DNA of 64,000 nucleotides. Origin: Algoriphagus yeomjeoni. GTDB lineage: Bacteria > Bacteroidota > Bacteroidia > Cytophagales > Cyclobacteriaceae. The notes below the pieces were generated by a model. It saw only the letters and a list, made by a program, of their open reading frames with translations, was not told the origin of the DNA and ran no database searches. Location: NCBI RefSeq assembly GCF_003259505.1, contig NZ_QLLK01000016.1, positions 1 to 64,000 on the forward strand. The letters run 5' to 3'. Positions 48,203 through 57,596 of this stretch are shown piece by piece. Made by a program: the position numbers and the translations under genes. Every line of letters begins with the position of its first letter. Position 1 is the stretch's first letter.

Positions 48203-50323
48203 CTACTCTTCTATCAACTTCTTCAATATTTCTATCGCAGCTTCTGACAAAACTGTCCCTGGACCAAATACAGCAAATACTCCTGCTTCTTTTAGAAAAG
48301 AATAGTCTTTTGCAGGAATCACTCCACCTGCAACCACCATGATATCAGGTCTTCCCAATTCATTCAAGGCCTTTATCAATTGAGGAACCAGCGTCTTATG
48401 ACCTGCTGCCAAAGAGGAGGCGCCGACTATGTGCACATCATTTTCAATTGCCTGTTGAGCAACTTCTTCTGGAGTCTGGAAAAGCGGTCCGATGTCCACG
48501 TCAAAGCCCATGTCCGCAAAGCCTGTTGCAATAATCTTCGCCCCACGGTCATGACCGTCTTGGCCCATTTTAGCTACCATGATTCTTGGGCGACGGCCTT
48601 CTAATTCAGCGAATTCGTCAGATAAAGCAATTGCTTTTTTAAAAGAGTCTTGATTTTTCACTTCTGCTGCATAAACTCCAGTGATAGATTTTGTTTGTGC
48701 TTGATGGCGTCCAAAAGCTACCTCCATCGCGTCTGAGATTTCTCCTAAAGTAGCTCTTTTTCTAGCGGCATCGATTGCTAGTTCAAGTAGATTTCCTTCA
48801 CCGGATTTCGCTACTTCAGTTAGATTTTCCAAGCTTTTTTCTACTTCACTCTGATTTCTGGATTCCTTCACTTTTTTTAGTCTTGCCAGTTGAGATTCCC
48901 TGACGGCTTGATTGTCTACATCCCGAACCTCTATTTCAGAATCTTCTTTAATTTGATAGCGATTTACTCCTACAATGATGTCTTTTCCACTATCGATTCG
49001 TGCTTGTTTTTTAGCTGCTGCTTCTTCGATTCTTAGTTTAGGCAAACCTTCTTCTATTGCTTTGGCCATTCCGCCTAATTCTTCTACCTCTTCTATCAAA
49101 GCCCAGGCGCGCTGCACCAATTGATCTGTCAAAAACTCTACATAATGCGAGCCGCCCCATGGGTCAACTACTTCGCTGATACTAGTTTCTTCCTGTAGAA
49201 CCAATTGCGTATTTCTGGCGATTCTAGCAGAGAAATCTGTTGGTAATGCTATTGCTTCATCTAGAGAATTAGTATGAAGTGACTGCGTGCCCCCCATCAC
49301 GGCAGCCAAGGCTTCTACAGCTGTTCGGGTGACGTTATTAAATGGGTCTTGCTCTGTAAGAGACCAGCCTGAAGTCTGGCAATGCGTACGAAGGGCTAAG
49401 GATTTATCGGATTTGGGATCGAATTGCTGGACTATTTTTGCCCAAAGCAGACGACCTGCGCGTAGCTTGGCAGTTTCCATGAAGTAGTTCATCCCAATCC
49501 CCCAAAAGAAAGAAAGTCTAGGAGCGAAATTATCGATATCTAAACCTGCTTTTACGCCAGTTTTCAAATATTCCATTCCATCTGCAAGCGTGTAGGCCAA
49601 TTCTATATCTGCAGTTGCACCAGCTTCCTGCATATGATAGCCGGAAATTGAGATAGAGTTGAATTTGGGCATGTGCTCAGAAGTGAATTTGAAGATATCT
49701 GCAATAATCTGCATCGACGGCTGAGGAGGATAGATGTAGGTGTTACGCACCATGAATTCCTTCAGAATATCATTTTGTATCGTTCCACTGAGTTGTTCAG
49801 GCTTTACTCCTTGCTCTTCAGCTGCCACTATATAGAAAGCCAAAATTGGGATCACGGCGCCATTCATGGTCATGGAAACCGACATTTGATCCAATGGGAT
49901 TTGGTCGAAAAGCAGCTTCATGTCTTCAACTGAATCGATTGCCACACCTGCTTTTCCAACATCACCCACTACTCTTGGATGATCAGAATCGTAACCTCGG
50001 TGAGTCGCTAAGTCAAAAGCGACGGATAGACCTTTTTGGCCACCTGCTAAGTTTTTTCTGTAAAAAGCATTGGATTCCTCAGCCGTAGAAAACCCTGCAT
50101 ACTGTCTGATAGTCCAAGGTCGCATGCGGTACATTGTACTGTATGGTCCCCTCAAATAGGGAGGAATTCCGGCTGCATAATTTATATGAGAGAGCTTGGA
50201 CATTTCTTTTAAATCAAAAATAGGCGGGATGGAAATCTGCTCTGGAGCTTCCCAGTTTGCTTGTGGATTTGATTCAGAAGTCTGAATGTCTGATGTTTTC
50301 CAATTTTTTATATCAGGTCTCAT
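48203..50323 (-). CDS. mutB: Methylmalonyl-CoA mutase, large (alpha) subunit
   Basis: 706 residues. Substrate domain with AGIPPYLRGPYSTMYRMRPWTIRQYAGFSTAEESNAFYR, VAFDLATHRGYDSDHPRVVGDVGKAGVAIDSVEDM, DFSARIARNTQLVLQEE. The C-terminal B12 domain has GQDGHDRGAKIIATGFADMGFDVDIGPLFQ with DxHxxG, and SSLAAGHKTLVPQ, then GGVIPAKD. It converts (R)-methylmalonyl-CoA and succinyl-CoA with adenosylcobalamin. Start codon overlaps the stop of the small subunit gene (ATGA). Confidence 0.96.
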   Translation of the reverse strand: MRPDIKNWKTSDIQTSESNPQANWEAPEQISIPPIFDLKEMSKLSHINYAAGIPPYLRGPYSTMYRMRPWTIRQYAGFSTAEESNAFYRKNLAGGQKGLSVAFDLATHRGYDSDHPRVVGDVGKAGVAIDSVEDMKLLFDQIPLDQMSVSMTMNGAVIPILAFYIVAAEEQGVKPEQLSGTIQNDILKEFMVRNTYIYPPQPSMQIIADIFKFTSEHMPKFNSISISGYHMQEAGATADIELAYTLADGMEYLKTGVKAGLDIDNFAPRLSFFWGIGMNYFMETAKLRAGRLLWAKIVQQFDPKSDKSLALRTHCQTSGWSLTEQDPFNNVTRTAVEALAAVMGGTQSLHTNSLDEAIALPTDFSARIARNTQLVLQEETSISEVVDPWGGSHYVEFLTDQLVQRAWALIEEVEELGGMAKAIEEGLPKLRIEEAAAKKQARIDSGKDIIVGVNRYQIKEDSEIEVRDVDNQAVRESQLARLKKVKESRNQSEVEKSLENLTEVAKSGEGNLLELAIDAARKRATLGEISDAMEVAFGRHQAQTKSITGVYAAEVKNQDSFKKAIALSDEFAELEGRRPRIMVAKMGQDGHDRGAKIIATGFADMGFDVDIGPLFQTPEEVAQQAIENDVHIVGASSLAAGHKTLVPQLIKALNELGRPDIMVVAGGVIPAKDYSFLKEAGVFAVFGPGTVLSEAAIEILKKLIEE

Positions 50324-51726
50324 GCGTTCTTCAGGGATTTTTCTTCTACAAAATAAGTTGCTCTGCTTGGGAGTAATTGAAAGTCTTTCTCGACGATTGG
50401 CTCAAAAGGAAGGTGGTTTTCCAATTCGCCCTTTGCGGGGTATTTATTGGCTCCCACTTTTATTTCTGAGTTTGAGAGAACTCTCTTTTGAGCAGCTTCT
50501 CGAGTATTTCGGATTTTTTCATGAAGTGTTCGGTCTTCAAAACTTTTTAGCCAACCACCATCTTTCTCTAATTCTTGCAAGCTTGAGACTACGGATTTCT
50601 CAAGTTCCTTTTGCAATTTTTCCAGATAAAATGATCCAGCTGCAGGATCCATCACCTTGTCCAAATAGCTTTCTTCTTTGAGAATGGAAGAAACATTTCT
50701 GGCAATTCTTTTTTCCAAAACTGAGGCATTTTTCCCTTCAGCAGGATTTACCCAAAGTGAATTCCCGCCTCCAAGAATTCCCGCCATTGCTTCATAAGTC
50801 TGTCGGATTAGATTGGTGTTTTTGTCTAGAAGTGATTTGCTGAACGAGCTAGTGGAGGTAATAATGTGAATATCCTCCATCTGGATTTTTGCGCCATAAT
50901 TTCCAGCTAGCTCCACGATCAGCTTCCGCAATGCTTTGACTTTAGCTATCTCGGCGAAATGTGAATCGCCAACTGCTGTGTGAAAAGCGAGATTCTCAAA
51001 AACCTGAGTAGGGGAAATGGCTTTTTTCGAAAGCTTGTCAATCAATTCAATAATTTCTCCAAGTCCAAAGCAAAGTTCTTGGATGCCCGTTGCTCCAGTA
51101 TTTGCATACCTGGCAAAATCAATAGTCATGGGGTAAAACTCACGGAAATCTTTAAAATCGTTGATCGCTTCTGCCACTAGGTTAATGCCTGAATCAAAAT
51201 TTTCGCCGCTTTGAAACAATTCGTCGCATGGGTTCCATAAAATTGCTCCGCTCAACATCGTAGGCTTAAGAGATAGATCTTTGATCCATTCTTTTAATTC
51301 ACGGAAAAACAAGGCAGTTTCTCCAGTGGGTAAAAAGTTGGTAGATATAAACTCTGTGTGAACACCTTTTAAGATCTGACTTAGATTTTTTGTCCCATCC
51401 AAATTCAAGATCAAACCTTCTGCACCAGTCTGAAGTGCATGAAGGATTTCTTGGTTTGCCTGTTTTTCATTTTCAGGGAAAATAGAAACCAGATTACTCC
51501 AGATTCGAGGCGACATGCCAGGGATTTTTGGATCCTGGTGAAATTTAAATTGAGGAGAAGAATCATCTAAATCCTCATTCGTATAGAAAGGCTGTGTTTT
51601 AATAGTATCCCAAATCACCGAAGTAAGGGTTTCCTCAAAATCCTTTCCTTTTAGGTCCTTTTTCACCTGATCTATCCAGGCCTCTTTACTGGACTGTGGG
51701 AAGGTATAAAAGTCATTATTTATCAT
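50320..51726 (-). CDS. mutA: Methylmalonyl-CoA mutase, small (beta) subunit
   Basis: 468 residues. The barrel lacks a B12 domain, as usual for the small subunit. RIWSNLVSIF, the NLAFHTAVGDSHFAEIAKVKALRKLI segment, GGGNSLWVNPAEGKNASVLEKRIARNVSSILKEESYLDKVMDPAAGSFYLEKL with the last similar to the large subunit. It pairs with the large subunit encoded downstream (start/stop overlap). The two subunits serve propionate/odd-chain fatty acid/branched amino acid catabolism or propionyl-CoA formation. Confidence 0.95.
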   Translation of the reverse strand: MINNDFYTFPQSSKEAWIDQVKKDLKGKDFEETLTSVIWDTIKTQPFYTNEDLDDSSPQFKFHQDPKIPGMSPRIWSNLVSIFPENEKQANQEILHALQTGAEGLILNLDGTKNLSQILKGVHTEFISTNFLPTGETALFFRELKEWIKDLSLKPTMLSGAILWNPCDELFQSGENFDSGINLVAEAINDFKDFREFYPMTIDFARYANTGATGIQELCFGLGEIIELIDKLSKKAISPTQVFENLAFHTAVGDSHFAEIAKVKALRKLIVELAGNYGAKIQMEDIHIITSTSSFSKSLLDKNTNLIRQTYEAMAGILGGGNSLWVNPAEGKNASVLEKRIARNVSSILKEESYLDKVMDPAAGSFYLEKLQKELEKSVVSSLQELEKDGGWLKSFEDRTLHEKIRNTREAAQKRVLSNSEIKVGANKYPAKGELENHLPFEPIVEKDFQLLPSRATYFVEEKSLKNA

Positions 51727-52130
51727 AGTTGGGTTTAAAATTTCTCTAATTCTGTAACTCTTTTAATAAAAACCATTTTTCAATCTAAAGTAATTAGTCA
51801 AAATGACCTTTATCAAAATTAGGGAAATGAGAGAGAAATAAAGAATGTTGATGAATTGCAGTATAATTTCGAATTGAGTAATGATTCTTTCAAGGTCTTG
51901 AATATTAGAATAGTTGAATAGGGGAATTAAAATATGCCTTCAATCAGTCCAATATGATCCTCATAAACCAAAAAGTATTTTGATCTCAAAATTTCTTTCA
52001 ACAAAAAATAGTAATTGATCAAAAACTCAATATTTCAAGAAGAAATCCATTTTTTATTTAAGTTAATTTTCTCCAAATTTGACACCCTTGTACCTACCGC
52101 AAGATCATTGTTTTTCAGAAATCTTCTCTA
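51727..52130. other. Divergent intergenic region between mutA and dnaA
   Basis: ~400 AT-rich bases. I looked for the DnaA-box word TTATNCACA and its complement and found none, so there is no sequence support for an origin here. Promoters for both genes must lie inside, but I see no exact TAnnTTTG. No gene is visible. Confidence 0.5.
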
Positions 52131-53552
52131 ATGAGTTCAGAAGCTAGCGCCGTTTGGAATGAATGTTTACGTGTTATCGAGCAACACGTCAATGAGCAGA
52201 GCTTTTCAACTTGGTTTAAACCTATCAATCCCGTAAAACTTGAAGGCACTTCGTTGACTATTCAAGTTCCTAGTCAATTTTTCTACGAATGGCTGGAGGA
52301 TAATTATGTGCAAGAGCTGAAAATCGCTATTAAAACAACCCTGGGGCAAAGTGGGAGATTGGAATACGCAGTGGTTGTAGATCGAGGTAACTCTTCGAAT
52401 CAACCTTATGTAGTTTCATTTCCCCAAGGGAATTCAGCAAGTAATAAGAAAACGCAAGTTCAGACTGAGCCTGACAAGACTCCTTTTGAGATGAAATCGC
52501 TAAATGCAGAAGCATTGACGAATAGTAATCTAAATCCTACTTACACTTTTACCACCTATATAGAAGGGGATTGTAACCGGCTTGCACGATCTGCAGGATT
52601 TGCTGTTGCCACAAAGCCAGGAATCACTTCCTTTAATCCCCTGATGGTTTATGGGGGAGTAGGTTTGGGAAAAACGCACTTAGTGCAGGCGATAGGGAAT
52701 GAAATCAAAAACGGTCCGGATAATAAATTCGTGCTGTACGTTTCCTCTGAGAAATTTGTAAATCAATTCATGGACTCCATCAAGGATGGAAATGTGAAAA
52801 GTTTCACCAATTTCTACATGCAAGTGGACGTGTTGATCATTGATGATATTCAGTTTTTGGCTGGAAAAGATAGAACTCAGGAGATGTTTTTCCATATTTT
52901 CAACCACCTCCATCAGAGTAAGAAGCAAATCATAATGACTTCAGATTGTCCGCCTAGGGATTTGAAAGGATTGGAGGAACGATTACTTTCCAGATTCAAA
53001 TGGGGTTTGACGGCAGATCTACAAATGCCTGATTTCGAAACGAGGGTTGCGATTATTAGAAGGAAAATGCAGTCCGAAGGAATTATTATTCCTGATGATG
53101 TAGTAGAATACCTGGCTTACACCGTAGATACCAATGTGCGAGAGCTAGAAGGAATTCTTATTTCATTGATTGCGCATGCTTCACTGAACCGTGTTGAAAT
53201 CAGTCTTGAGCTCGGTAAAACTGTGATGAAAAACATCATCAAGGACATTGAAACTGAGGTGGGAGTGGATTTTATTCAGAAGACAGTTTCTGAATATTAT
53301 GGAATTGCGCTGGATGACTTGAAAGCAAAAACAAGAAAAAAGGAAATTGTGACTGCTCGGCAAGTTGCGATGTATTTTTGTAAGGAATTCACCAATCATT
53401 CTTTGAAATCAATAGGCTATCACTTTGGAGGAAGAGATCATTCTACGGTCATCCATGCGGTGCAAACAGTGAATGATATCATGGAAACTGATACTTCTTT
53501 CCGAAATGCAGTGCTAGAGCTGAAGAAGAAATTCAAGATGCGGTCATATTAA
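52131..53552 (+). CDS. dnaA: Chromosomal replication initiator protein DnaA
   Basis: 473 residues. Domain I WNECLRVIEQHVNEQSFSTWFKPI, short domain II, AAA+ domain III with Walker A GGVGLGKTHLVQAIGNE, Walker B VDVLIIDDIQFLAGK, arginine finger in ERLLSRFKWG, and domain IV with the DnaA signature YHFGGRDHSTVIHAV. It binds DnaA boxes at the origin, unwinds DNA and loads the helicase. dnaN, recF and gyrB do not follow, as often in Bacteroidota. Confidence 0.98.
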   Translation: MSSEASAVWNECLRVIEQHVNEQSFSTWFKPINPVKLEGTSLTIQVPSQFFYEWLEDNYVQELKIAIKTTLGQSGRLEYAVVVDRGNSSNQPYVVSFPQGNSASNKKTQVQTEPDKTPFEMKSLNAEALTNSNLNPTYTFTTYIEGDCNRLARSAGFAVATKPGITSFNPLMVYGGVGLGKTHLVQAIGNEIKNGPDNKFVLYVSSEKFVNQFMDSIKDGNVKSFTNFYMQVDVLIIDDIQFLAGKDRTQEMFFHIFNHLHQSKKQIIMTSDCPPRDLKGLEERLLSRFKWGLTADLQMPDFETRVAIIRRKMQSEGIIIPDDVVEYLAYTVDTNVRELEGILISLIAHASLNRVEISLELGKTVMKNIIKDIETEVGVDFIQKTVSEYYGIALDDLKAKTRKKEIVTARQVAMYFCKEFTNHSLKSIGYHFGGRDHSTVIHAVQTVNDIMETDTSFRNAVLELKKKFKMRSY

Positions 53553-53574
53553 TCTGGACGTTTTTAGCTTTTAA

Positions 53575-53991
53575 CTATTCGTTAAGCACTTTACCCATCG
53601 TATCTTCAAATCGCTGTAAAAGCCTAATGTAACGTTTCTGAATATTATCTATGAATTTCTCTTGCGTATCAATGTCATACACTGGGCTGTATTGAATTCT
53701 ATCAATCACGATATCCAACCATGCTTTCCCATCATCGATTAATTCAGCGTGAAAAGCTTCCACTGTCAAATCCCTAGATCCGGAAAAAGGACCTTTTCCT
53801 ATTTGCTTGAAATAATGGGTAATCACATTCAGCGCCAACTCGTGCGTTGCTTCAAAATGACTCAAGAGATCCCTAGCTTGGGACTCGGTGAGTTTACCGT
53901 TTTTTGCTCTCTTCCCGTATTCGGTTAGGTCAACTAGTTCAGTACTAAATTCCTCTAAAAGAACTGCGCAGGATTTTGAGATAGTTTTCAT
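53575..53991 (-). CDS. HEPN-type, nucleotidyltransferase substrate-binding-like protein (HI0074 family), orphan
   Basis: 138 residues, all-helical. LLSHFEATHELALNVITHYFKQIG, VEAFHAELIDDGKAWLDIVIDRIQYSPVYDIDTQEKF and RYIRLLQRFEDTM match HI0074/TIGR01987 proteins. Their partner is normally a MNT-type nucleotidyltransferase encoded next to them, which is absent. The usual R-x4-H motif (DRNxxSHxYD) has Arg98, but Pro103 where His is expected, so an RNase role is unlikely. It is convergent with dnaA. Confidence 0.7.
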   Translation of the reverse strand: MKTISKSCAVLLEEFSTELVDLTEYGKRAKNGKLTESQARDLLSHFEATHELALNVITHYFKQIGKGPFSGSRDLTVEAFHAELIDDGKAWLDIVIDRIQYSPVYDIDTQEKFIDNIQKRYIRLLQRFEDTMGKVLNE

Positions 53992-54313
53992 AATATGGGG
54001 CTATATTCTAACACTCTTAAAATAATAAAATATGATGAATATTATATATTATTTAGTGAATGTTATTTAAATGTTAAAGAAGAAAAGCAGGTTTTGTATT
54101 TTTGGCACGGAAGAAAAAAAATATTTTTTTATTAAAAACTGCAAAAGTAGGGGTGGCAATGAAAAGTCTGCTTTTTTGAATTTGAGCTTCAATTAGTGAA
54201 GAAAATTTAAATTTTATCAGCTAAAAAATTTGTTTGAGGGTCATATTCCATAGAAAAGTAATTGAGGAAAAGGCATTTTGCCAAATACTGGTAGATCCTA
54301 CAGTCTGATGAAA

Positions 54314-54344
54314 TTTGTACGGTTTCCGAAATTACATATATTTG
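54314..54344 (+). promoter_or_regulatory. Near-consensus Bacteroidota promoter of the susC gene
   Basis: TTTG (54314-54317), 19 bases, TATATTTG (54337-54344): both elements match the TTTG / TAnnTTTG consensus exactly. A start about 7 bases after the -7 gives a 5' leader of ~60 bases. The rest of 53992-54411 is AT-rich with no open frame that I recognise. Confidence 0.8.
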
Positions 54345-54411
54345 TTCTGTACGATTATGAAACATTAACGTTTCAACTAAACATCAATCAACCAAATTAA
54401 ACAAAACCTTT

Positions 54412-57400
54412 ATGAAGAAAATTTTACTATTTTCTTTCTTGATGGTCCTTACAGGTATTGCCTGGGCCCAGACCCGTACTATTGAAGGTACGGTGACGTC
54501 ATCGACGGATGGAACCACATTACCCGGAGTAAGTGTCCTCGTGAAAGGAACTCAAAACGGAACGATTACCGATATCGACGGTAAGTATCAGCTCACTGTA
54601 CCAAGTACAGGAGGAGTGTTGGTATTCTCTTTTGTAGGCATGACCTCTACAGAGATTGCGATTGGAAACCAATCAACCATTGACGCGCAGTTGGCAGATG
54701 ATGTGACTCAACTAAACGAAGTGGTAGTAACTGCCTTGAACGTAGAGCGTGAGAAAAAGACCTTGGGTTATGCAACTCAAGAAGTAACTTCTGACAACCT
54801 ACGTGTAGCTAGAGAGACAAACTTGAACGAAGCACTGGCAGGTAAAGTGTCAGGTGTACAAGTAATCTCTGGATCAGGTGCTAAATTTGGTGAAGCAGCT
54901 GTCCGTATTCGTGGTGTAAGAGGATTCGGATCAAACTCTCCGCTATATGTAGTGGATGGTATTCCTACAGCAGATCCTGCTACTATCAACATGGACAACG
55001 TGCAGTCAATCAACGTATTGAAAGGCGCGAATGCATCCGCTCTTTACGGTTCTAGAGCTCGTGATGGTGTTATTTTGATCACCATGAAAAAAGCTAAGGC
55101 AGGTAGAATGAACATTGACTTCAACAACACTACTACGTTTGAGAATGTCTCTGTTATGCCTAAGTATCAGAACCAATATGGTGGAGGTTACTCTCAGGAG
55201 TTTCAGACTTTCACCTTCAATCCAGCTACTGATGATCCAGCTTTGGCAGGTCTAAATGGAGCTTTGATTCCTGAATTTTATGCTGATGAGAGCTGGGGAC
55301 CTAGAATGGACGGTCGTCAGGTAGCGCAGTGGGATGCATTCACACCAGGTACAGACACATATGGTCAGACTAGACCATGGTCTCCTAATCCTGACAACGT
55401 GAAAAACTTCTTTAACACGGGTGTAGCTCTTAACAACAGTTTATCAGTAAGTAAAGCAGGTGATGGATACAATATTACAGCTACGCTTTCTAACGTAAAC
55501 CGTACTGGTGTACTTCCTAACACTAAGCAAGAGAAAACTTTCTTGAACTTAAATGCAACTGTTGATCTTGCCAAAAACTTGACCTTGACTACACTTGCTA
55601 ACTACAACAGAACTAATGTGTTTGGTAGCCTTACTGAAGGTTATCAAGGAGGTAGTATTGGACAAAACTTCAACCAGTGGTTCCAGAGACAATTGGACAT
55701 GGATTTGTTGAAGAAGTATTACAGAATGCCTGATGGAAGATATACTAGCTGGAACATCAACTCAGCAAGAAATTCTAGACCATTGTACTGGAATAACCCA
55801 TACACTGAGCAGTATGCCAACTTCTCTGAAAACACTAAGGATACTTATAGCGGTAAGTTCGGATTGACTTATGAGTTGATTGATGGGCTTTCTGTATCTG
55901 CTAATCTAAGTCGTTATTTTACTTCATATTTCTCTGACGGACGTACTGCTTCTGGAACATTAGATCTAGATTCTTATGGTCAAAGTAAATATCAACAAAA
56001 AGAGGATAATTATGAGTTTTTAGCTCAATACAATAAAGTGACTGAAAACTTCTCCGTATCAGCTTTGATCGGTGGAAACATTAGAATGGAGGAATACAGT
56101 TCAAATAGTATTTCTACTGCTGGTGGACTTTCTGTTCCTAATTTGTATAATATCAGTGCTTCAGTTGATAGACCTAATGCTTCTAATTACTTCAGTCAGC
56201 GTCAGGTAAATTCAATCTTTGCTCAAGCTAGCTTTGGTTGGAAAGAAATTGTTTTTGTGGATGGATCTATTCGTCGTGATTACGATTCTGTTCTACCTAC
56301 GACAAGTAATGCATTTACTTATCCAGCGGTTTCTGCATCATTCATTTTCTCTGAATTGTTGCCAAACACCAACATCCTTTCTTTTGGTAAACTACGTGCT
56401 GGTTATGCTGAAGTAGGTGGAGAGCTTAATCCATATCAGTTGGATCCGGCGTTTTCTCTAGGAACTCCTTACAACGGAAATCCTACGATGACTTATCCAA
56501 ATTCTTTGATTGATCCTAATCTTCGTGCTTCCACTACAGGTGCACTTGAAGGAGGTATCGAATTAGCGTTCTTGCAAGGTAGAATTAGAACTGATTTCTC
56601 TTACTACTACTATGATAACACGAATGAGATCCTAAGTACAGAGGTGCCAAGTACAACTGGTATTTCTTCCTACACAATCAATGCAGGTAAAACCTTTACT
56701 AGAGGTTGGGATGCAACAATCGGAGGTACTCCAGTGCAAACTGCTAACTTCAATTGGGATGTTAACTTCAACATCGCAAGAAGTAGAAACGTAATCGAAG
56801 AAATCTATCCAGGAATCGATGCGATCCAACTTGTTAACGGTTTCCTTGGAAACCGTGTAGCTGGTGGATGGGGATCTATCTCAGCCAGAGCTAAAGTAGG
56901 CGAAGAATGGGGAACTATCATCGGTGAAAAATTCCAAAGAGACGAAGCTGGAAACATCCTAATCGATGAAGATGGCTATCCAATGACTGAGCAAAACCAA
57001 GTTTTGGGTACAGTACTTCCTGATTATACCGGTGGTATTTTTAATAGAGTGACTTATAAAGGTTTTGAATTAAGTTTCACTATTGATTGGCAAATGGGTG
57101 GTAAAATCAACTCTATCACCAATATGTTTAACGCATACTCAGGTCTAGGTGAAATGACTGTAGGTAATAACGACAGAGGTACTCCAATGCGTGATCCAGT
57201 AGCAGATGGTGGTGGGTTGAGATTCGACGGTGTTTTTGCTGACGGTACTGAAAATAACATCTATCTAGAAGCATCTGAATACTTTAAATCTCAATTTGCA
57301 CTTCATGAGGCTTGGGTTTATGACGCAAGTTATGTGAAGCTACGTGAAATCAGATTGGGTTACAGCCTTCCACAGTCGCTTCTTCAGCGCACAAATTTTG

Positions 57401-57585
57401 TAAGAACTGCTTCCTTTGCAGTAGTTGCAAACAACCCTTGGTTGATTAAGACTAATGTACCTGGTTTGGATCCTTCTCAAGTGAGTGGTGATACTAGAAA
57501 CTCCAGAAACAATGGTGCATGGGTAGATTCAGGTCAATTGCCTGCTACTCGTTCTATCGGTTTTGACATTCGTCTAGGATTCTAA
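54412..57585 (+). CDS. SusC/RagA family TonB-linked outer membrane protein
   Basis: 1057 residues. Sec signal ends IAWAQT (about 19). CarboxypepD_reg-like domain ~22-100 (TIEGTVTSSTDGTTLPGVSVLVKG...DIDGKYQLTVP). A TonB-box-like QLNEVVVTALNVER follows. Plug domain with LNEALAGKVSGVQVISGSGAKFGEAAVRIRGVRGFGSNSPLYVVDGIPTA and SINVLKGANASALYGSRARDGVILITMKK. 22-strand barrel to the final DIRLGF. Imports glycans or peptides together with SusD. The first gene after a strong promoter and with uniform, frequent-codon use, so probably highly expressed. Confidence 0.95.
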   Translation: MKKILLFSFLMVLTGIAWAQTRTIEGTVTSSTDGTTLPGVSVLVKGTQNGTITDIDGKYQLTVPSTGGVLVFSFVGMTSTEIAIGNQSTIDAQLADDVTQLNEVVVTALNVEREKKTLGYATQEVTSDNLRVARETNLNEALAGKVSGVQVISGSGAKFGEAAVRIRGVRGFGSNSPLYVVDGIPTADPATINMDNVQSINVLKGANASALYGSRARDGVILITMKKAKAGRMNIDFNNTTTFENVSVMPKYQNQYGGGYSQEFQTFTFNPATDDPALAGLNGALIPEFYADESWGPRMDGRQVAQWDAFTPGTDTYGQTRPWSPNPDNVKNFFNTGVALNNSLSVSKAGDGYNITATLSNVNRTGVLPNTKQEKTFLNLNATVDLAKNLTLTTLANYNRTNVFGSLTEGYQGGSIGQNFNQWFQRQLDMDLLKKYYRMPDGRYTSWNINSARNSRPLYWNNPYTEQYANFSENTKDTYSGKFGLTYELIDGLSVSANLSRYFTSYFSDGRTASGTLDLDSYGQSKYQQKEDNYEFLAQYNKVTENFSVSALIGGNIRMEEYSSNSISTAGGLSVPNLYNISASVDRPNASNYFSQRQVNSIFAQASFGWKEIVFVDGSIRRDYDSVLPTTSNAFTYPAVSASFIFSELLPNTNILSFGKLRAGYAEVGGELNPYQLDPAFSLGTPYNGNPTMTYPNSLIDPNLRASTTGALEGGIELAFLQGRIRTDFSYYYYDNTNEILSTEVPSTTGISSYTINAGKTFTRGWDATIGGTPVQTANFNWDVNFNIARSRNVIEEIYPGIDAIQLVNGFLGNRVAGGWGSISARAKVGEEWGTIIGEKFQRDEAGNILIDEDGYPMTEQNQVLGTVLPDYTGGIFNRVTYKGFELSFTIDWQMGGKINSITNMFNAYSGLGEMTVGNNDRGTPMRDPVADGGGLRFDGVFADGTENNIYLEASEYFKSQFALHEAWVYDASYVKLREIRLGYSLPQSLLQRTNFVRTASFAVVANNPWLIKTNVPGLDPSQVSGDTRNSRNNGAWVDSGQLPATRSIGFDIRLGF

Positions 57586-57596
57586 ATTAAAGAAAC

